Source: Terfezia claveryi (lineage: Eukaryota; Ascomycota; Pezizomycetes; Pezizales; Pezizaceae). From it: DNA of 64,000 nucleotides. How positions within the stretch are numbered: the first letter of the stretch is position 1; the number at the start of each line of letters is the position of its first letter. The position numbers were made by a program, and so were the translations under genes. The stretch is from positions 62,001-126,000 of the forward strand of contig WHUX01000106.1 in assembly GCA_015179025.1 (NCBI GenBank). Direction: 5' to 3'. The notes under the pieces are model-generated. The model did not search any database and had not been told where the DNA came from. It saw only the letters and a program-made list of their open reading frames with translations. Positions 12,722-25,743 of this stretch are shown one piece after another.

Positions 12722-13545
12722 AAAAGCAGGAGCCAAGGGTTGTAGAGATCGTTTCAGATTGGACACCGACACAGGAGCGGAGGAGGGGAGGTTTTGAGCC
12801 AAGGGAAAAGGAGGATGGTTGGGTGTACCAGAATGTGGGGGGAGTCACATGAATACTCACGCATATTGGAATGTGTAAAGAAGAGGGTGTGGATATCGCA
12901 TTCGTTGGAGAAGCATGGATTGACGAGGCAAGCAAGGGAACACAGAGCGCCCATCTTTTCAACTGGGGGGTGAAGTGAAGAAAGGGAGAAGGGTGATGGT
13001 GTACTGGAGAACTAATCCGTATATGAGGAAGATAGCTTAGAGGTGGTAGAAGTTTTTTGAAAAAAGTTCGGAGTGATTTATGCAAGTGGCAAAATACATG
13101 GGAGAAAATGGGTACAGTGGTTAGGAAAGGTGGAGTTAAACCTGGGAAACGGAAATATGGGGTTGGTAGGTGGTTGGAATGGTCATAGCCATGACTGGGA
13201 CGTATCGTGTGAAGGGGAAAGCAGGGGAAGTAGTGATAGCGGAATGGGCTGCGGAGAAAATTTCAGCATTGTGGAAGGAGATTGTGGGTGGACGTGGGAG
13301 AGAACAAGGAGAGGAGGGTCGAGAAAAGCAGGAAGACCTTTTCATCAGCAGGGTGAGAATAAATGGGGCGAGGTGAAGAAAGGAAAGATTTAGTCTGACT
13401 TGGGCAACAGCGGCTAATATGGATTGGAATGGTAATAGGTTGACGGTGGAAAAAGAGACAGTGGACTGGGAGAAGTTAGAAGAGATGGGAAGAGCTAGGG
13501 GAGGTAGGAACTTTAGGGGTGTGGAGAGATTGTCGCCATGAGAGA
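12722..13545 (+). pseudogene. LINE ORF2 remnant, apurinic-like endonuclease region
   Basis: Pieces in different frames read WVYQNVGG, then GVDIAFVGEAWIDEASKGTQ, then VMVYWRTNPYMRKI, then VGGWNGHSHDWD. These correspond in order to the endonuclease/exonuclease/phosphatase domain that opens Tad1-like ORF2 (the EPW-like motif and the GDxN-H box). Several frameshifts separate them and the reverse transcriptase is missing. The sequence stops resembling the element near 13545 (ending TVDWEKLEEMGRARG). Confidence 0.7.
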
Positions 13546-13992
13546 AACTGAACCTACTTCAAGTACACCCTGCATGGTTCTCACTATTATCACTACCATC
13601 ATTCCCATCATTCCCCTCAATTGTCCGACTCCTCCGAAGCTCCTGACTGTCCAATACCACTGTTTTTATATTCACCGTTCTGTATAACCGTTCTGTATAA
13701 CCTCTCTGATGACTCTCCCCATTCCTATAAGCCTATACCTAAGAGCAACAAATCTATATTGGGCATTGTCTGAAAACCTTACCTGGCTACGCTCATGTGA
13801 CCCTTCTTGATGTCATAGTTTTGACTTATTGGGAAGCAGACTCACGTATTTTATTTTATTTTATTCTTTTTTGTTTCAATACTCAGACTCATGTAAGAAA
13901 CCCCAAACCCCATCTACCTTTCATCTAGAGCGAACCTCTGATTGTTCGAATCACTAAAGATAGCTGTTCCAGTACAGTGAGCGACACCCTCA
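13546..13992. other. spacer upstream of the RRM-like gene
   Basis: No gene. Contains a TTTTA/TTTTATTTTATT run near 13850. Confidence 0.4.
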
Positions 13993-14932
13993 ATGTCAGC
14001 ACCACATACTATGGACGACAACTCGCAGGCAAGTGAGGATTTCTACATTTGGGGTATCTGCTAACAGATTCATAATAGGTTACTCCTGCTGGTCAGGCAA
14101 AAGCGCTAATTCTAGAATCGTCCGTTGTTCCACAAGGATACGATGATGATCTCCTATTAGAAGCCAGGAAAGATTTTTATGTGTTTTTTAGAGAGATTCT
14201 CACTCACACCGCTGGCCCTATCTTAGAGCCCACTCCTAATAACGTTCTTCGAGTACAATTCATGACTCTGGATATGCATATGTCGCCTTCGAGTCGGCTA
14301 GAGGGGCTATCGAGTTTCTTGATAATATTCAACTAGATGACAGATGCATGGCCTGCACTGCAGAAGAATGGTACTCCCTAATGACCTCGATCAACTGACA
14401 CCATGCTTCATTCAGTCTGCTAATGTTCTATAGGGAGAATGGCGTAAATGAATGGCAATGGCAGGAGTATTCACACAACATGTATGGTCAGTAGGTAACG
14501 CATGAAAGTCCGTCTGTGCTAATCAATATTGTAGCAAACTGGACACTGTCAAAACAGAGCAACATATTCAGAGCTAGAGGGGGTTGCAGATGGAAATTCC
14601 AATCAACTCGTATTGCTAGAGTTAGATAGCCAGAAGGAGGCATTGTCCAAGTAATGGACTATTTTCAATTTTGATGGAGAGTACTAATTGATAGCCGGAT
14701 AGATGAGAAGGAAAAGGCATTCGCTTGGTACAATCGCAGATTGACGACCTTGATTGGCCCGCTGAAATCAAAGCGCATTAGAGGATGTACTAGCAAAGCA
14801 GCCGTTCCAGACCGTTCAGTACACTTTACTTTATCAACAGGCAAACTGGCAGGTAGAACATACAAGCGTTCTAAGTTTGGTGTACACCTTATCCCGTCAA
14901 GGCAAAGTCAGCTAACTATTTCATGGGCGTAA
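13993..14932 (+). CDS. hypothetical multi-exon protein with an RRM-like segment
   Basis: Proposed exons are 13993-14028, 14079-14370, 14434-~14480, 14535-14650 and 14695-14932. All introns are 44-63 nt with CTAAC/CTAAT branch sites. The first intron starts with GC (GCAAGT), a GC-AG intron. Exon 2 reads VTPAGQAKALILESS...EARKDFYVFFREIL..., then SGYAYVAFESARGAIEFLD, which fits the RNP1 box and following helix of an RNA-recognition motif. Later exons read ELEGVADGNSNQLVLLELDS and RIDEKEKAFAWYNRRLTTLI, likely helical. One base is missing near 14262 (TTCATGAC) in exon 2; with it restored the phases of all the other junctions except the ill-defined end of exon 3 agree. The boundary of exon 3 is uncertain. 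Function unknown. Confidence 0.5.
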
Positions 14933-15724
14933 ACATTATACCGCTACCGCCATAACAACTCTACGGTAGCTAATTGGGCGAAGATACCAACAATGCGCTG
15001 TAGCAACGATAATACTCTAGGCTCAGCATTATATGTAAGTTCTATCCCTTTATTCTTGTATTGCTGATGTTTATAAGCTATGGATAGTTACATCAAGTAG
15101 TTCGGGTAAACACCAGTAATCTTTTGAGATATCAGGGATGTGGTCTTTCTTCATGGACTAGGACTAGATAGCTTGAATATAAGTACTGAGTTATCCAAAA
15201 AAAAAAAAAACCCACCGCCCCCATACCTATACAACACCCCCCCTATTAAGCAATTGTCTCGAGCTCCGAAAAAACATGTGTACCTGCATACTTACCTCCT
15301 AATTTTATTTTCTGATATTGACATAGACCACTCTGGTCAATGCATGAAACTTAGAAATTAGACCCATCGATACTCTCATAACCTCTTAGGAATCCAGTCA
15401 AAGAAGATGTTGTACTTTCAATCAATCTAATGAGAGTCTTTACCAAAATTTCACAGAATGAAAAGTTTAGTGAATCATTGGAATGTCCCCATGATGAGCA
15501 GCTACAATACAGAGCATGCTTATGACTGGACTAACCAGATAGAAACCTTATGTCTTCCCTAGGGGAAAAAGGGAATAAAAACACAAAGCCGTCCTATACC
15601 TCTATCTCCCAAGATATCAATATCAATTGCCCCGCTTAATTACTGCTCACAAAGTCCATCAACCGTACTTGCATCACCCAACAGTCCTCAACACCCTCCT
15701 CCGTCCCTCAGATGTCACCCAGAA
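14933..15724. other. spacer
   Basis: No gene seen. Holds an A(14) run near 15198 followed by a C-rich patch. Confidence 0.4.
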
Positions 15725-18096
<2,372 letters not shown>

Positions 18097-18962
18097 CTAC
18101 TGCACCCAAAACCTCTGACACCTCGTCTCTTCATGCCCCGCCTTACATTCTAAATCACAATACCGAGCCCCACACTTGATACACCTATACCTTCCCCAGT
18201 ACCCACAGATCTCGCAGAAAACCCTCTGGGGCTTATTACTAGGGTCTGCTCTTGCAGCTGGGTGGCTTAGTGGTAGACCATAACTACATCCACTTTGGAC
18301 CACCCACCCTGGGGTTGTAGTAACTTGGGCGGGGAGGTCGAGGATTGGAGGCGGTGGGTCCCGTCGGGAGGATCGCATGGAGGCGGAGAGGTGTGCTGGG
18401 TGCGTGGGTGGAGGGTTCGAGGCGTGGTGGGTGAGGAGGGAGAGCTCGTCGGAGAGGTGGTTTGGAAGTGACTTTTGGGAGGAGAGGATCCTGCGGGTGA
18501 CGGGGGTAGAGGTTGGAGGGATAGTCCGTGCTGAGGGTGGGTTTTAGCTCTCATGTTTGGTTTTTTTTGGGGGGTTTTGAGAGGGGGGCTACTTCTGGCT
18601 TTGTTTGAATTAGTGGTTTTGGGGATGGGGATGACTACGTCTCGAGAGTTGTCTTTTTCAAACTCAAGTAGGTGTTTCTGGAGTTTCTCGTCTTTGCGGC
18701 TTTGCCCTGGGGGTTTCATCCCGCCGACCCCGTCATCTGCGCCAGGGTGGGAGTATGCGTCGGGGGAGATATCTGCGAGAGAGGTGAGGGCGTTGGAGGC
18801 GGCGGTGCGGGTCGGCCGAGATTTGCGCCGGCGGGAGGCTGGGCCGGCAGGGACAGCAGGGAGGGGGTTACTGTGTGCGTTGGGAGGCGGGGCGGTCGTG
18901 TATGTCCAGGTAGCGCCGGAGGAGGTGGTGCCGGAGGGGAGGAGCTCGACTAGGGGGGGCAT
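18097..18962 (-). CDS. SWR1 complex zinc-finger HIT subunit Vps71/Swc6 (ZNHIT1), one-base frameshift as read
   Basis: Subunit of the SWR1 remodeller that deposits histone H2A.Z. The N-terminus reads MPPLVELLPSGTTSSG, then a family block of the type KHLLEFEKDNSRDVVIPIPK, then ILSSQKSLPNHLSDE (the conserved QKTFxNHLxDE box), and finally the HIT zinc finger CEICGYWGRYRCIKCGARYC with DLECKAGHEETRC. The two halves are in different frames. Adding one base between about 18535 and 18580 (A8/C6/CCC runs) gives a single 288-residue exon of 867 nt, the expected size. The start at 18962 lies 156 bp from the divergent CENP-K-like gene. Confidence 0.85.
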
Positions 18963-19118
18963 TGTTTTGGTTTATGGGGGGTGGAAGTTGTTGTGATGGG
19001 AGGAGAGAGAAATTACAGCGCTGGGTTATTGCCCTGCCAAGCCGGGCGCTTCCGGCGACACGAACACGCGCTCACGTGTAAATTGAGTCACGTCGCCCCA
19101 ACGTGAACCCGCCAAAAG
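18963..19118. promoter_or_regulatory. compact bidirectional promoter with E-box and AP-1/Gcn4-type site
   Basis: The 156 bp between divergent start codons of VPS71 (minus) and the CENP-K-like gene (plus) contain CACGTG at 19073-19078 and TGAGTCA at 19084-19090, overlapping TCACGT. CACGTG is bound by bHLH factors such as Cbf1, and TGAGTCA by Gcn4/CPC1-type bZIP factors. Occupancy is inferred from the motif only. Confidence 0.45.
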
Positions 19119-20368
19119 ATGAGCTCCACCACTCCCAGCACCACATTCACCCCCTCGCCCGCAGTTAAAGCCCGCCTCTCCCACCTCCGGCGGTATGCCA
19201 ACGTCTCCTACCTCGCCACCCATAAATCCTCCATGTCAAATGACCCCACAATCCGGCTTCCTCGGACAGACGCCGTCCTGGCCGCGCAGGAAGCGCATGA
19301 GGAGAGTGTAAGGGGCGAGGTGGAGGGGCTGCGGGAGAGGATTAGGGCTGAGAAGGAGGCATTGGGGAAGGTACTTCACCCTCCGTACATACGATTTGTG
19401 TGATCATGCGAGCTTATTGATGACTCGCGCTATACAACCCAGCTCCCAGCTCAACCGAAAATGAAATCAAAAAAACGAGCACGCCTCAACGACCTTCTCA
19501 TCTCCGAACTCGTCTACGGCAAAAAGATACTCGAGGAACTTCCCCCCCGGGGGCCCCAGAGCCAACATCCCCATTAAACCCACTCTTACTCCACCGCTTC
19601 CTAAGTACAGAAATCGAGAGGTTAGTCAACTCAAGTATCCCCCTCGCACGGCGGGAACTCTCTGAAGTCAAATCCAAAATTTGCTCCGAAGAGGTCGAGG
19701 TAAAAACAACCGAACTACTTACGTCCGCGCTACGGACACGGATTGAGCTGCTTGAGGGGGGAGTCGGAATGCGAAGGTCCCAGGGTTATGATCAAAGTGA
19801 CGAGGTTGAGATTGTGGAGCAGATTATCCAAGAGTTGGAGGGCAGGTATACCATTTACAACAAAGCTCAGAAGAAATTTCTCCGAGAACTTAGCAAGTTT
19901 GTTAATACCTATCTTGCGAAGCTGCTTGCTGCGGAGGGACTAGGCGGGCCGGTTGTCGGGGATGATTTAAGTATCGACGTATCCTCTGGGGTCACATTCG
20001 ATAAATCTGGGAAGGTGAGGCGGGAGAAAGGGCAACAGACTATTCACGATATGTTCTCCTCTCGTGGCAAACAAACGGGAAAGAAACGGGGTTGTGAGGA
20101 TAATAGTGATAATGATGATGATGATGATGAGGAGGAGGAGGAAGGGGTGAGAAAAGAGGTGATGCCGAATCTCATTGCGGCGCAGGAATTAAAGAAGTTG
20201 TTGGAGGAATTGATGAATAAGACGTTTGAGGCGGAGGGGTATGTGGCGCTAGAAGGGGGTGATTCGGCGGCGGCGAGGTTTTTGGTTAGGAGTGGGGTGG
20301 CGGTGTTTCATCCGAGGGATGCGAGGAGGGTGAGGTTGGTGGAGTTTGGAAGAAGTGTGGAGGATTGA
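19119..20368 (+). CDS. probable kinetochore protein CENP-K/Sim4 family, one-base frameshift as read
   Basis: Exon 1 is 19119-19370 and exon 2 is 19443-20368, across GTACTT..ACCCAG. Exon 2 changes frame in a C7 run (19542-19548). One more C gives a 392-residue protein. The central part is helical/coiled-coil (LLTSALRTRIELLE, IIQELEGRYTIYNKAQKKF), followed by NTYLAKLLAAEGLGGPVVGD, an acidic stretch, and a C-terminal block (DSAAARFLVRSGVAVFHPRD, VRLVEFGRSVED). This order matches what I recall of fungal CENP-K-like proteins, which act in the inner kinetochore CCAN. The assignment rests on memory of the family, so it is moderate. Confidence 0.6.
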
Positions 20369-20804
20369 AGGTGAGGAGTAAGTGGAGGGGCTGGGATAAT
20401 CCGTATGTTTTTATGCATGTGGAAGGGTGTTTGTTTTGGATTTGGATACTCGCGGCCTGTGTAAGATTGTATGGAGTAGAGCAGTTGAATTTTGATACTC
20501 AACTGTTGTGGGAATGTAGTCTGGTTGGATGGGAATGTATCTCAGGAATCCTTTTGGCGGTGCATCGTGACTCGTCACAGTCATAAAGCGACGCCAAGAT
20601 CATGCAACCCCCAGCGTCGCTTCAAGCTTTGCCAAGATTTACAACTTTCACGAAACACAAAAAATATCCAGAGCGAACTTCGTAATACGGCTAGGAGCAA
20701 CGTTTATCATCACTGTTCCCAACGACTCCAATACCAATCCCCAATACCGCTGGCTATTGGAAAATTACCCTTGCCCCCCGCGCCACTGCGCACCGTCGTC
20801 CAAG
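20369..20804. other. spacer between CENP-K-like gene and ENP2
   Basis: No gene. Contains the dispersed motif TAGTCTGGTTGG at 20517-20528 and the ENP2 promoter. Confidence 0.4.
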
Positions 20805-23164
20805 ATGAAAGTCACCTCCCAAAACGGCATCTCCATCTACACTATCTCTGGCGCCAACACCTCCCGCTCCCTCCCCGACTGGCTCATTCGCAAGCGGAGA
20901 AAGAGCTTAAAGAGCGATGTTGAGTTCCAAAACCGGATTGAGCTCGTGCAGGATTTCGAGTTTGAGGAGGCGAGTCAATGTATAAGGGTTAGCGAGGATG
21001 GGGAGTATGCTATGGCTACTGGTGCGTGAGGGCATTTGGAAATGATGGGCTTGGGATTGGGCGGAGAAGCTAATTGAGGGGCAGGAACATATAAACCCCA
21101 GCATCATACATATCATTTACCTTCTCTCGCGCTGAAATATGCCCGTCACCATATTTCACTCAACCTTACCTTCCTCCTCCTCTCCCATGACTACACGAAA
21201 TCTGTACACCTCCAAACTGATCGAACAATCGAATTCCACACGCCAATGGGGTGTCACTACTCAATTCGGATTCCGCGGTATGGACGAGCCCTTGGATACC
21301 AAAAGCAGCGTGCAGAAGTTGTAGTTCCTGCGGACGGGAATGAAGTATACAGACTTGATCTCGAAGCTGGGAGGTTCCTGAAGCCATTTGAACTCGAAGA
21401 AGAAGTGAAGAGCGGGGAGAGTATTGGTATCGAGAGCAATTGCCATGGATTACTTGCTTTCGGAACCAACAAGGGGACAGTCGAGTTTTGGGATCCGAGG
21501 AGCAGAGATCGGGTTGGGATATTAACCCCCCTAGGGTTGATATGAGTAGAATTGGGTTTGCAGGAGACGTATTTGCGGATCATACCAGTGAGACGAACCC
21601 TGCCATCACAGCACTAGAATTTGCAATGAACGGATTAACCCTCGCCACCGGGAATGCAGTTGGTATTACGACATTATTCGACATCCGCTCCCCTCGACCC
21701 CTACTAATAAAAGACCAACAGTACGGCTTCCCCATCCACTCGCTCAAATTCCTTAAAATCCACGGCTCAGAAGGCGATTCCGGCCGGAAAGTCCTAAGTT
21801 CCGATAAGAAGATCATCAAGTTCTGGGACCAAGATACAGGAAAGCCATGGACATCAATAGAGCCAGCTGTAGATCTCAACCATATCGAACCGATCCTAGA
21901 AACGGGGATGATCTTCACGGCGAACGAGGGACAGGAAATGCATTCATTCTTTATACCCCAGCTAGGTCCTGCGCCAAAGTGGTGCTCCTTCCTGGATAAT
22001 CTAACAGAGGAAATGGCGGATGCGCATATCAACGACCCAGATGCGTATAAGCGCACAGATGAGCTCGGGTCTGGGGCGGCAAGTGCTTATGACAATTATA
22101 AATTCCTGACAAAGGCAGAGCTTGAGAGCTTTGGTCTCGACTCCCTCGTGGGAACGCCGAAGGGAATGGGTGTCCTGAGACCGTATATGCACGGATACTT
22201 CATTAGCCAGAAACTCTGGGAGGAGGTGCGTGTCGCGAGGGATCCATTCGAGTGGGAGCGGGAAAGGCAGGCAATGATCCGTGAGCGGATCGAGAAAGAG
22301 CGAGAATCAAGAATCCGAAGTAGCAAGAAGGATCTAGCTATTCCAAAGGTTAAGGTCAATAAAGCCCTCGCCGAGCGGATCGTGCGGCAGGAGGAGAAAC
22401 TCGTCAAGCGCAGGGAGAGGGGTAGGAAGGACGCAGAAGAAAAAGGCAAGGTTGTTCCTGTGGAGGAGGTGGAGGTGGAGAATGAAGATGGCGAGGCGGT
22501 GGTGGGAAAATTCTCCTCCTTACTCAAAGACAAACGATTCGGCTCGCTATTCGAAGATCCAGACTTTGCTATCGACGAGAATACAATCGAGTATCAACAA
22601 CTGCACCCCGCGCAGGCGGCGAAGAACGCAGCTACTTCATCCTCAACTAACCCCGCCGAGCGGAAAAGAGACAGAACCGCAGCAGAAAGTGAGGAAGATA
22701 CTTCCTCCAACGATAATTCCGACTCTGCCACTTCTGACTCCGACGCATCTGAACCCCGCCACCGCACTACTAAGGAGAAACCCGCCCCAGAAATGCGCAT
22801 TTCAACCGCAAACTACCGCAAATCCGGTCACTCCTCCCGGGGCTTCGACCCTGCGAAAAACCCCAAGAAGCAGCGGAGTACTAAAGAAAAAACCTTTGGT
22901 GCGCGGACGAGTCAACACCGCCCTAGCACTACGACTATCATCGGCCGGGGCTCGCGTGGTGGGGAGGTATTAGGAGACAGGGATATTACGTTTGTGCCTG
23001 AGCGGCCTAAGAAAGCTGCGAGGTTTGGTGGTGATGGTGGGGCAGTGGGTGCCGGGAGTGGGAATGGGAATGGGAAGGCGAGGAGGAATATGTCTACGGG
23101 AGGAGAGAGGGCGGGGAGGAGGAGCGCCAGTGGAAATGCGTTTAGGAGAATGGGGGTTAAGTAG
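20805..23164 (+). CDS. ENP2: nucleolar protein ENP2/NOL10, small-subunit processome WD40 protein, one-base frameshift as read
   Basis: Nucleolar factor of 40S ribosome assembly. Exon 1 is 20805-21021 (MKVTSQNGISIYTISGA, then LVQDFEFEEASQCIRVSEDG); a 63-nt intron (GTGCGT..GCAG) leads to exon 2, 21085-23164. Family landmarks are HTPMGCHYSIRIPRYGRAL, NEVYRLDLEAGRFLKPFE, CHGLLAFGTNKGTVEFWDPR, KFWDQDTGKPWTSIEP, then the NUC153 region (GKFSSLLKDKRFGSLFEDPD) and a basic, low-complexity tail. The frame slips in a C6 run at 21526-21531; one extra C yields 765 residues of unbroken homology. An essential gene, so assembly error is likely. Confidence 0.92.
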
Positions 23165-23937
23165 TTGTTATTATGTGGGAAGGTCATATTGTACTATACT
23201 CTAAAGCGGATTATTTTTTTTTTTTCTGTGTTGTGTTAGTACATGTTTTGCGAATTCGTTCGACACAGTATGGTATGGTACCTGTTAGTCTGGTTCCAGG
23301 TATCTCTGTTGGTATTTTCGCCAGAATAAAATTTGACGACGTAATGCATGAGATGTCTATGTATTGATCAAAACTACAAGCACATCTGTTATGCATACCT
23401 ATTCACTTTTACATACGGGTCAGGGAGAGTAACATGAGCCTAGTCTGGTTGGTACAAGCTTTTCGAAAGAGGACATGAACAGTATATCACATGATCGGGT
23501 CATTGCATAGTGCTGCGTCAGGTATTAATGATAATATCCGGTCCACCCATAAAGTTACCCTCATCACATGACTCTTGGTATAGATCTTCATGAGACCTAA
23601 GAGCAACGAATTGTGTCGTAATTTTCAATCAGTGGTGATCAAAAGTCTGGTTGGAACGATTGCTCGTTTAACGGGCAGCGGTTTATGCATTCATGCCTCC
23701 AAGCCAATGGGTCCAGAACCATGAGAAGCTGAAAGTGATCTCATACCTCTTATCATAGCCTCAGCAGATGAGAGGAGTATTTATTTTGAATAAATAAAAA
23801 AAAAACAGATGAGAAGAGTATGTACCCAACAGTCCTTCCAATGTGATCAACAGATAAGAGTTTCTACGCCGGTGCTAGGGAAGAGACCCCAAATTTTCAC
23901 CAATCAGACTAGAAAAAAAGGCGTGCATACCCAATGG
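23165..23937. other. spacer with dispersed motif copies
   Basis: No gene. The motif TAGTCTGGTTGGTAC lies at 23441-23456 (+). AGTCTGGTTGG at 23644 (+) and its inverse CCAATCAGACTAG at about 23900-23912 could bound a 270-bp element. Confidence 0.4.
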
Positions 23938-25743
23938 TACCCTTGCAAGCCTACTAGTGAGCAGCCACCGTCTAGTGCACATCCCTGCAAACCCCCTTGC
24001 AACAGCGTTTCCAGCCACACTCGTGATATATCATGAGCATAGTGATTCCGGCTAAATGCATAGCCATGGAAGAGAGTACGCTCTACAACATGGTTATGTT
24101 CATATCCCACCAAGGTCAACCGAAGACTCAATATTCCCCTTTCCAATATGACCTCCCCGAAGAGCCACCCCCACCCCCTCAATGCCTGTTATAGGCCTGG
24201 TATCTAGCAGGAGAGCCTATGACGACTAGAAGGCCATTTCCTGGTACCTATATTCATCTCAAAACAGCCTCTAGGGCAGCAGCCTTGAATATGATGGAAT
24301 GGTATGCAATCAAAAAAAACCCAAAACGAGCTATTTTAAGAATTTACTAAATTTGCTCTATCTATACTATCCTGGACCCTAGCCTTTCCCCCTTCTATAA
24401 CCATGACTCCGCAGCATTCTCAATTACTACGGAAAGGCCTCCAATAGCTCTAAAAGCTCCAATACCCCCTCTTTGGCCTTTATGGGTTGCTTGTAATTGG
24501 GGGGTTTCTAAGATTGTTGCAACCCCCTCATTTCAACCATTTGTTCCCCATCATCGATATTTCCCAATATCTAAGTACCCGCCAGTAGGCGAGCATAGTC
24601 TGATTAATCGAGCATTAGTCTAACGTCAGCCTGGTGTGCCTGACCTACTATCTAGCTAGTATCCACTATAGTGTCCTTGTTCCAACCGGACTATATAGGC
24701 AGCGCCCAATCTAGCATCCAACCTAGTGTCCAGCCTAGTGCCAACCTATATACCGAGTAACTCAGTGCTCTACCAACTGTTCCGCATTGGTATTGGTAAT
24801 GCTTTAGCACCCTCGTAGGGGTCTCTAATACTAGTAGCTCTGGAACTCCAATACCCCCCCTAATTCTGGGCTCCAATAGCCGCTTTTATCACCTTTCTCG
24901 AGGCATTTTTCAAGCTCTGGAGGAGAGTTCGGATCAGGCGGATCTAGGAATGAGACTAGATCTAGGAGGGCATAAATAAGGTGTATTTGGTTAATTGGAT
25001 AATAGCTCTCGGAATTGCTTATTTGGGAGATTAGTACCTTGAATTGAGGCCTTCCATTGTTACCATTTTGCACGCTCCACCTTCAGTGCTGGAGGTAGAT
25101 ACTAGGCATAGGTCTCCTAGTTGTTATAGGCCTATTTGTGCAATATTTGGTGTATAGGTAGAGGGAGTAGCTGTTAGGAGGATAGTTCTTGAAGGGAGGC
25201 AGTATTGGAGCTATTGGAGCTTTTAGAGCGATTGGGGACCTCTCCGTAGTGATTGAGAATGCTGTAGAGGGGCAGGTTGCAGAAGGGGAAGGTGGAGAGT
25301 TCAGACTAGTATATATAAAGTAAGTTAGTTAATTCTGAAAATAGTTTATTTTGGAGCGCTGTTGTAGATTGTATAAATTTTAGTTATATTGGCGGCTGCT
25401 GCCCTAGAGGCTGTTATAACATGAATATAGATACCAGAAAATGGCCTTCTAGTCGTCATAGGCTCACCCGCTGGATACCTAGCCTATACGAGTGGTTGAG
25501 AGGGTGGGGGTGGGTCTTCGGGAAGGTCATGTTGGAAAGGGGAATATTGGGTCTTCAGTTGATCTTGGTAGGATGTGAGCATAACCATGTTGTAGAGCGT
25601 ACTCATTTTCATAGATATGTATTTAGTCAGAATCACTATGCTCATGATATCTTACGAGTTGTGGCTGGAGACGCTGTTGCAGGGGGTTTTGCAGGGGTGT
25701 GCACTAGACGGTGGCTGCTCACTAGTAGGCTTGCAAGGGTAAG
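23938..25743. mobile_element. foldback-type element, 1.8 kb, about 550-bp terminal inverted repeats
   Basis: The left arm starts TACCCTTGCAAGCCTACTAG and runs to about 24495. The right arm (about 25185-25743) is its inverted, diverged copy ending CTAGTAGGCTTGCAAGGGTA. Landmarks found in both arms in inverse order include TACGCTCTACAACATGGTTA and ACAGCCTCTAGGGCAGCAGC. The core carries short GTGTCCAACCTAGT-like repeats. No transposase was found. It is related in sequence to the element at 47908-49633. Short frames in the arms are mirror images of each other and not genes. Confidence 0.8.

Larger units (their letters stand above)
10322..13545 (+). mobile_element. Tad1-like non-LTR retrotransposon (LINE), 5' part with ORF1 and start of ORF2
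   Basis: Contains an intact gag-like ORF1 with a zinc knuckle, followed by a broken endonuclease start of ORF2. It stops near 13545, before any reverse transcriptase or RNase H. The sense strand is strongly purine-rich (AGG/GAA), unlike the flanks. This is unusual because LINE copies normally lose the 5' end, so an internal or 3' deletion is implied. The RNase H fragment at 53.8-54.8 kb has the same purine skew and may come from the same family. Confidence 0.8.
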
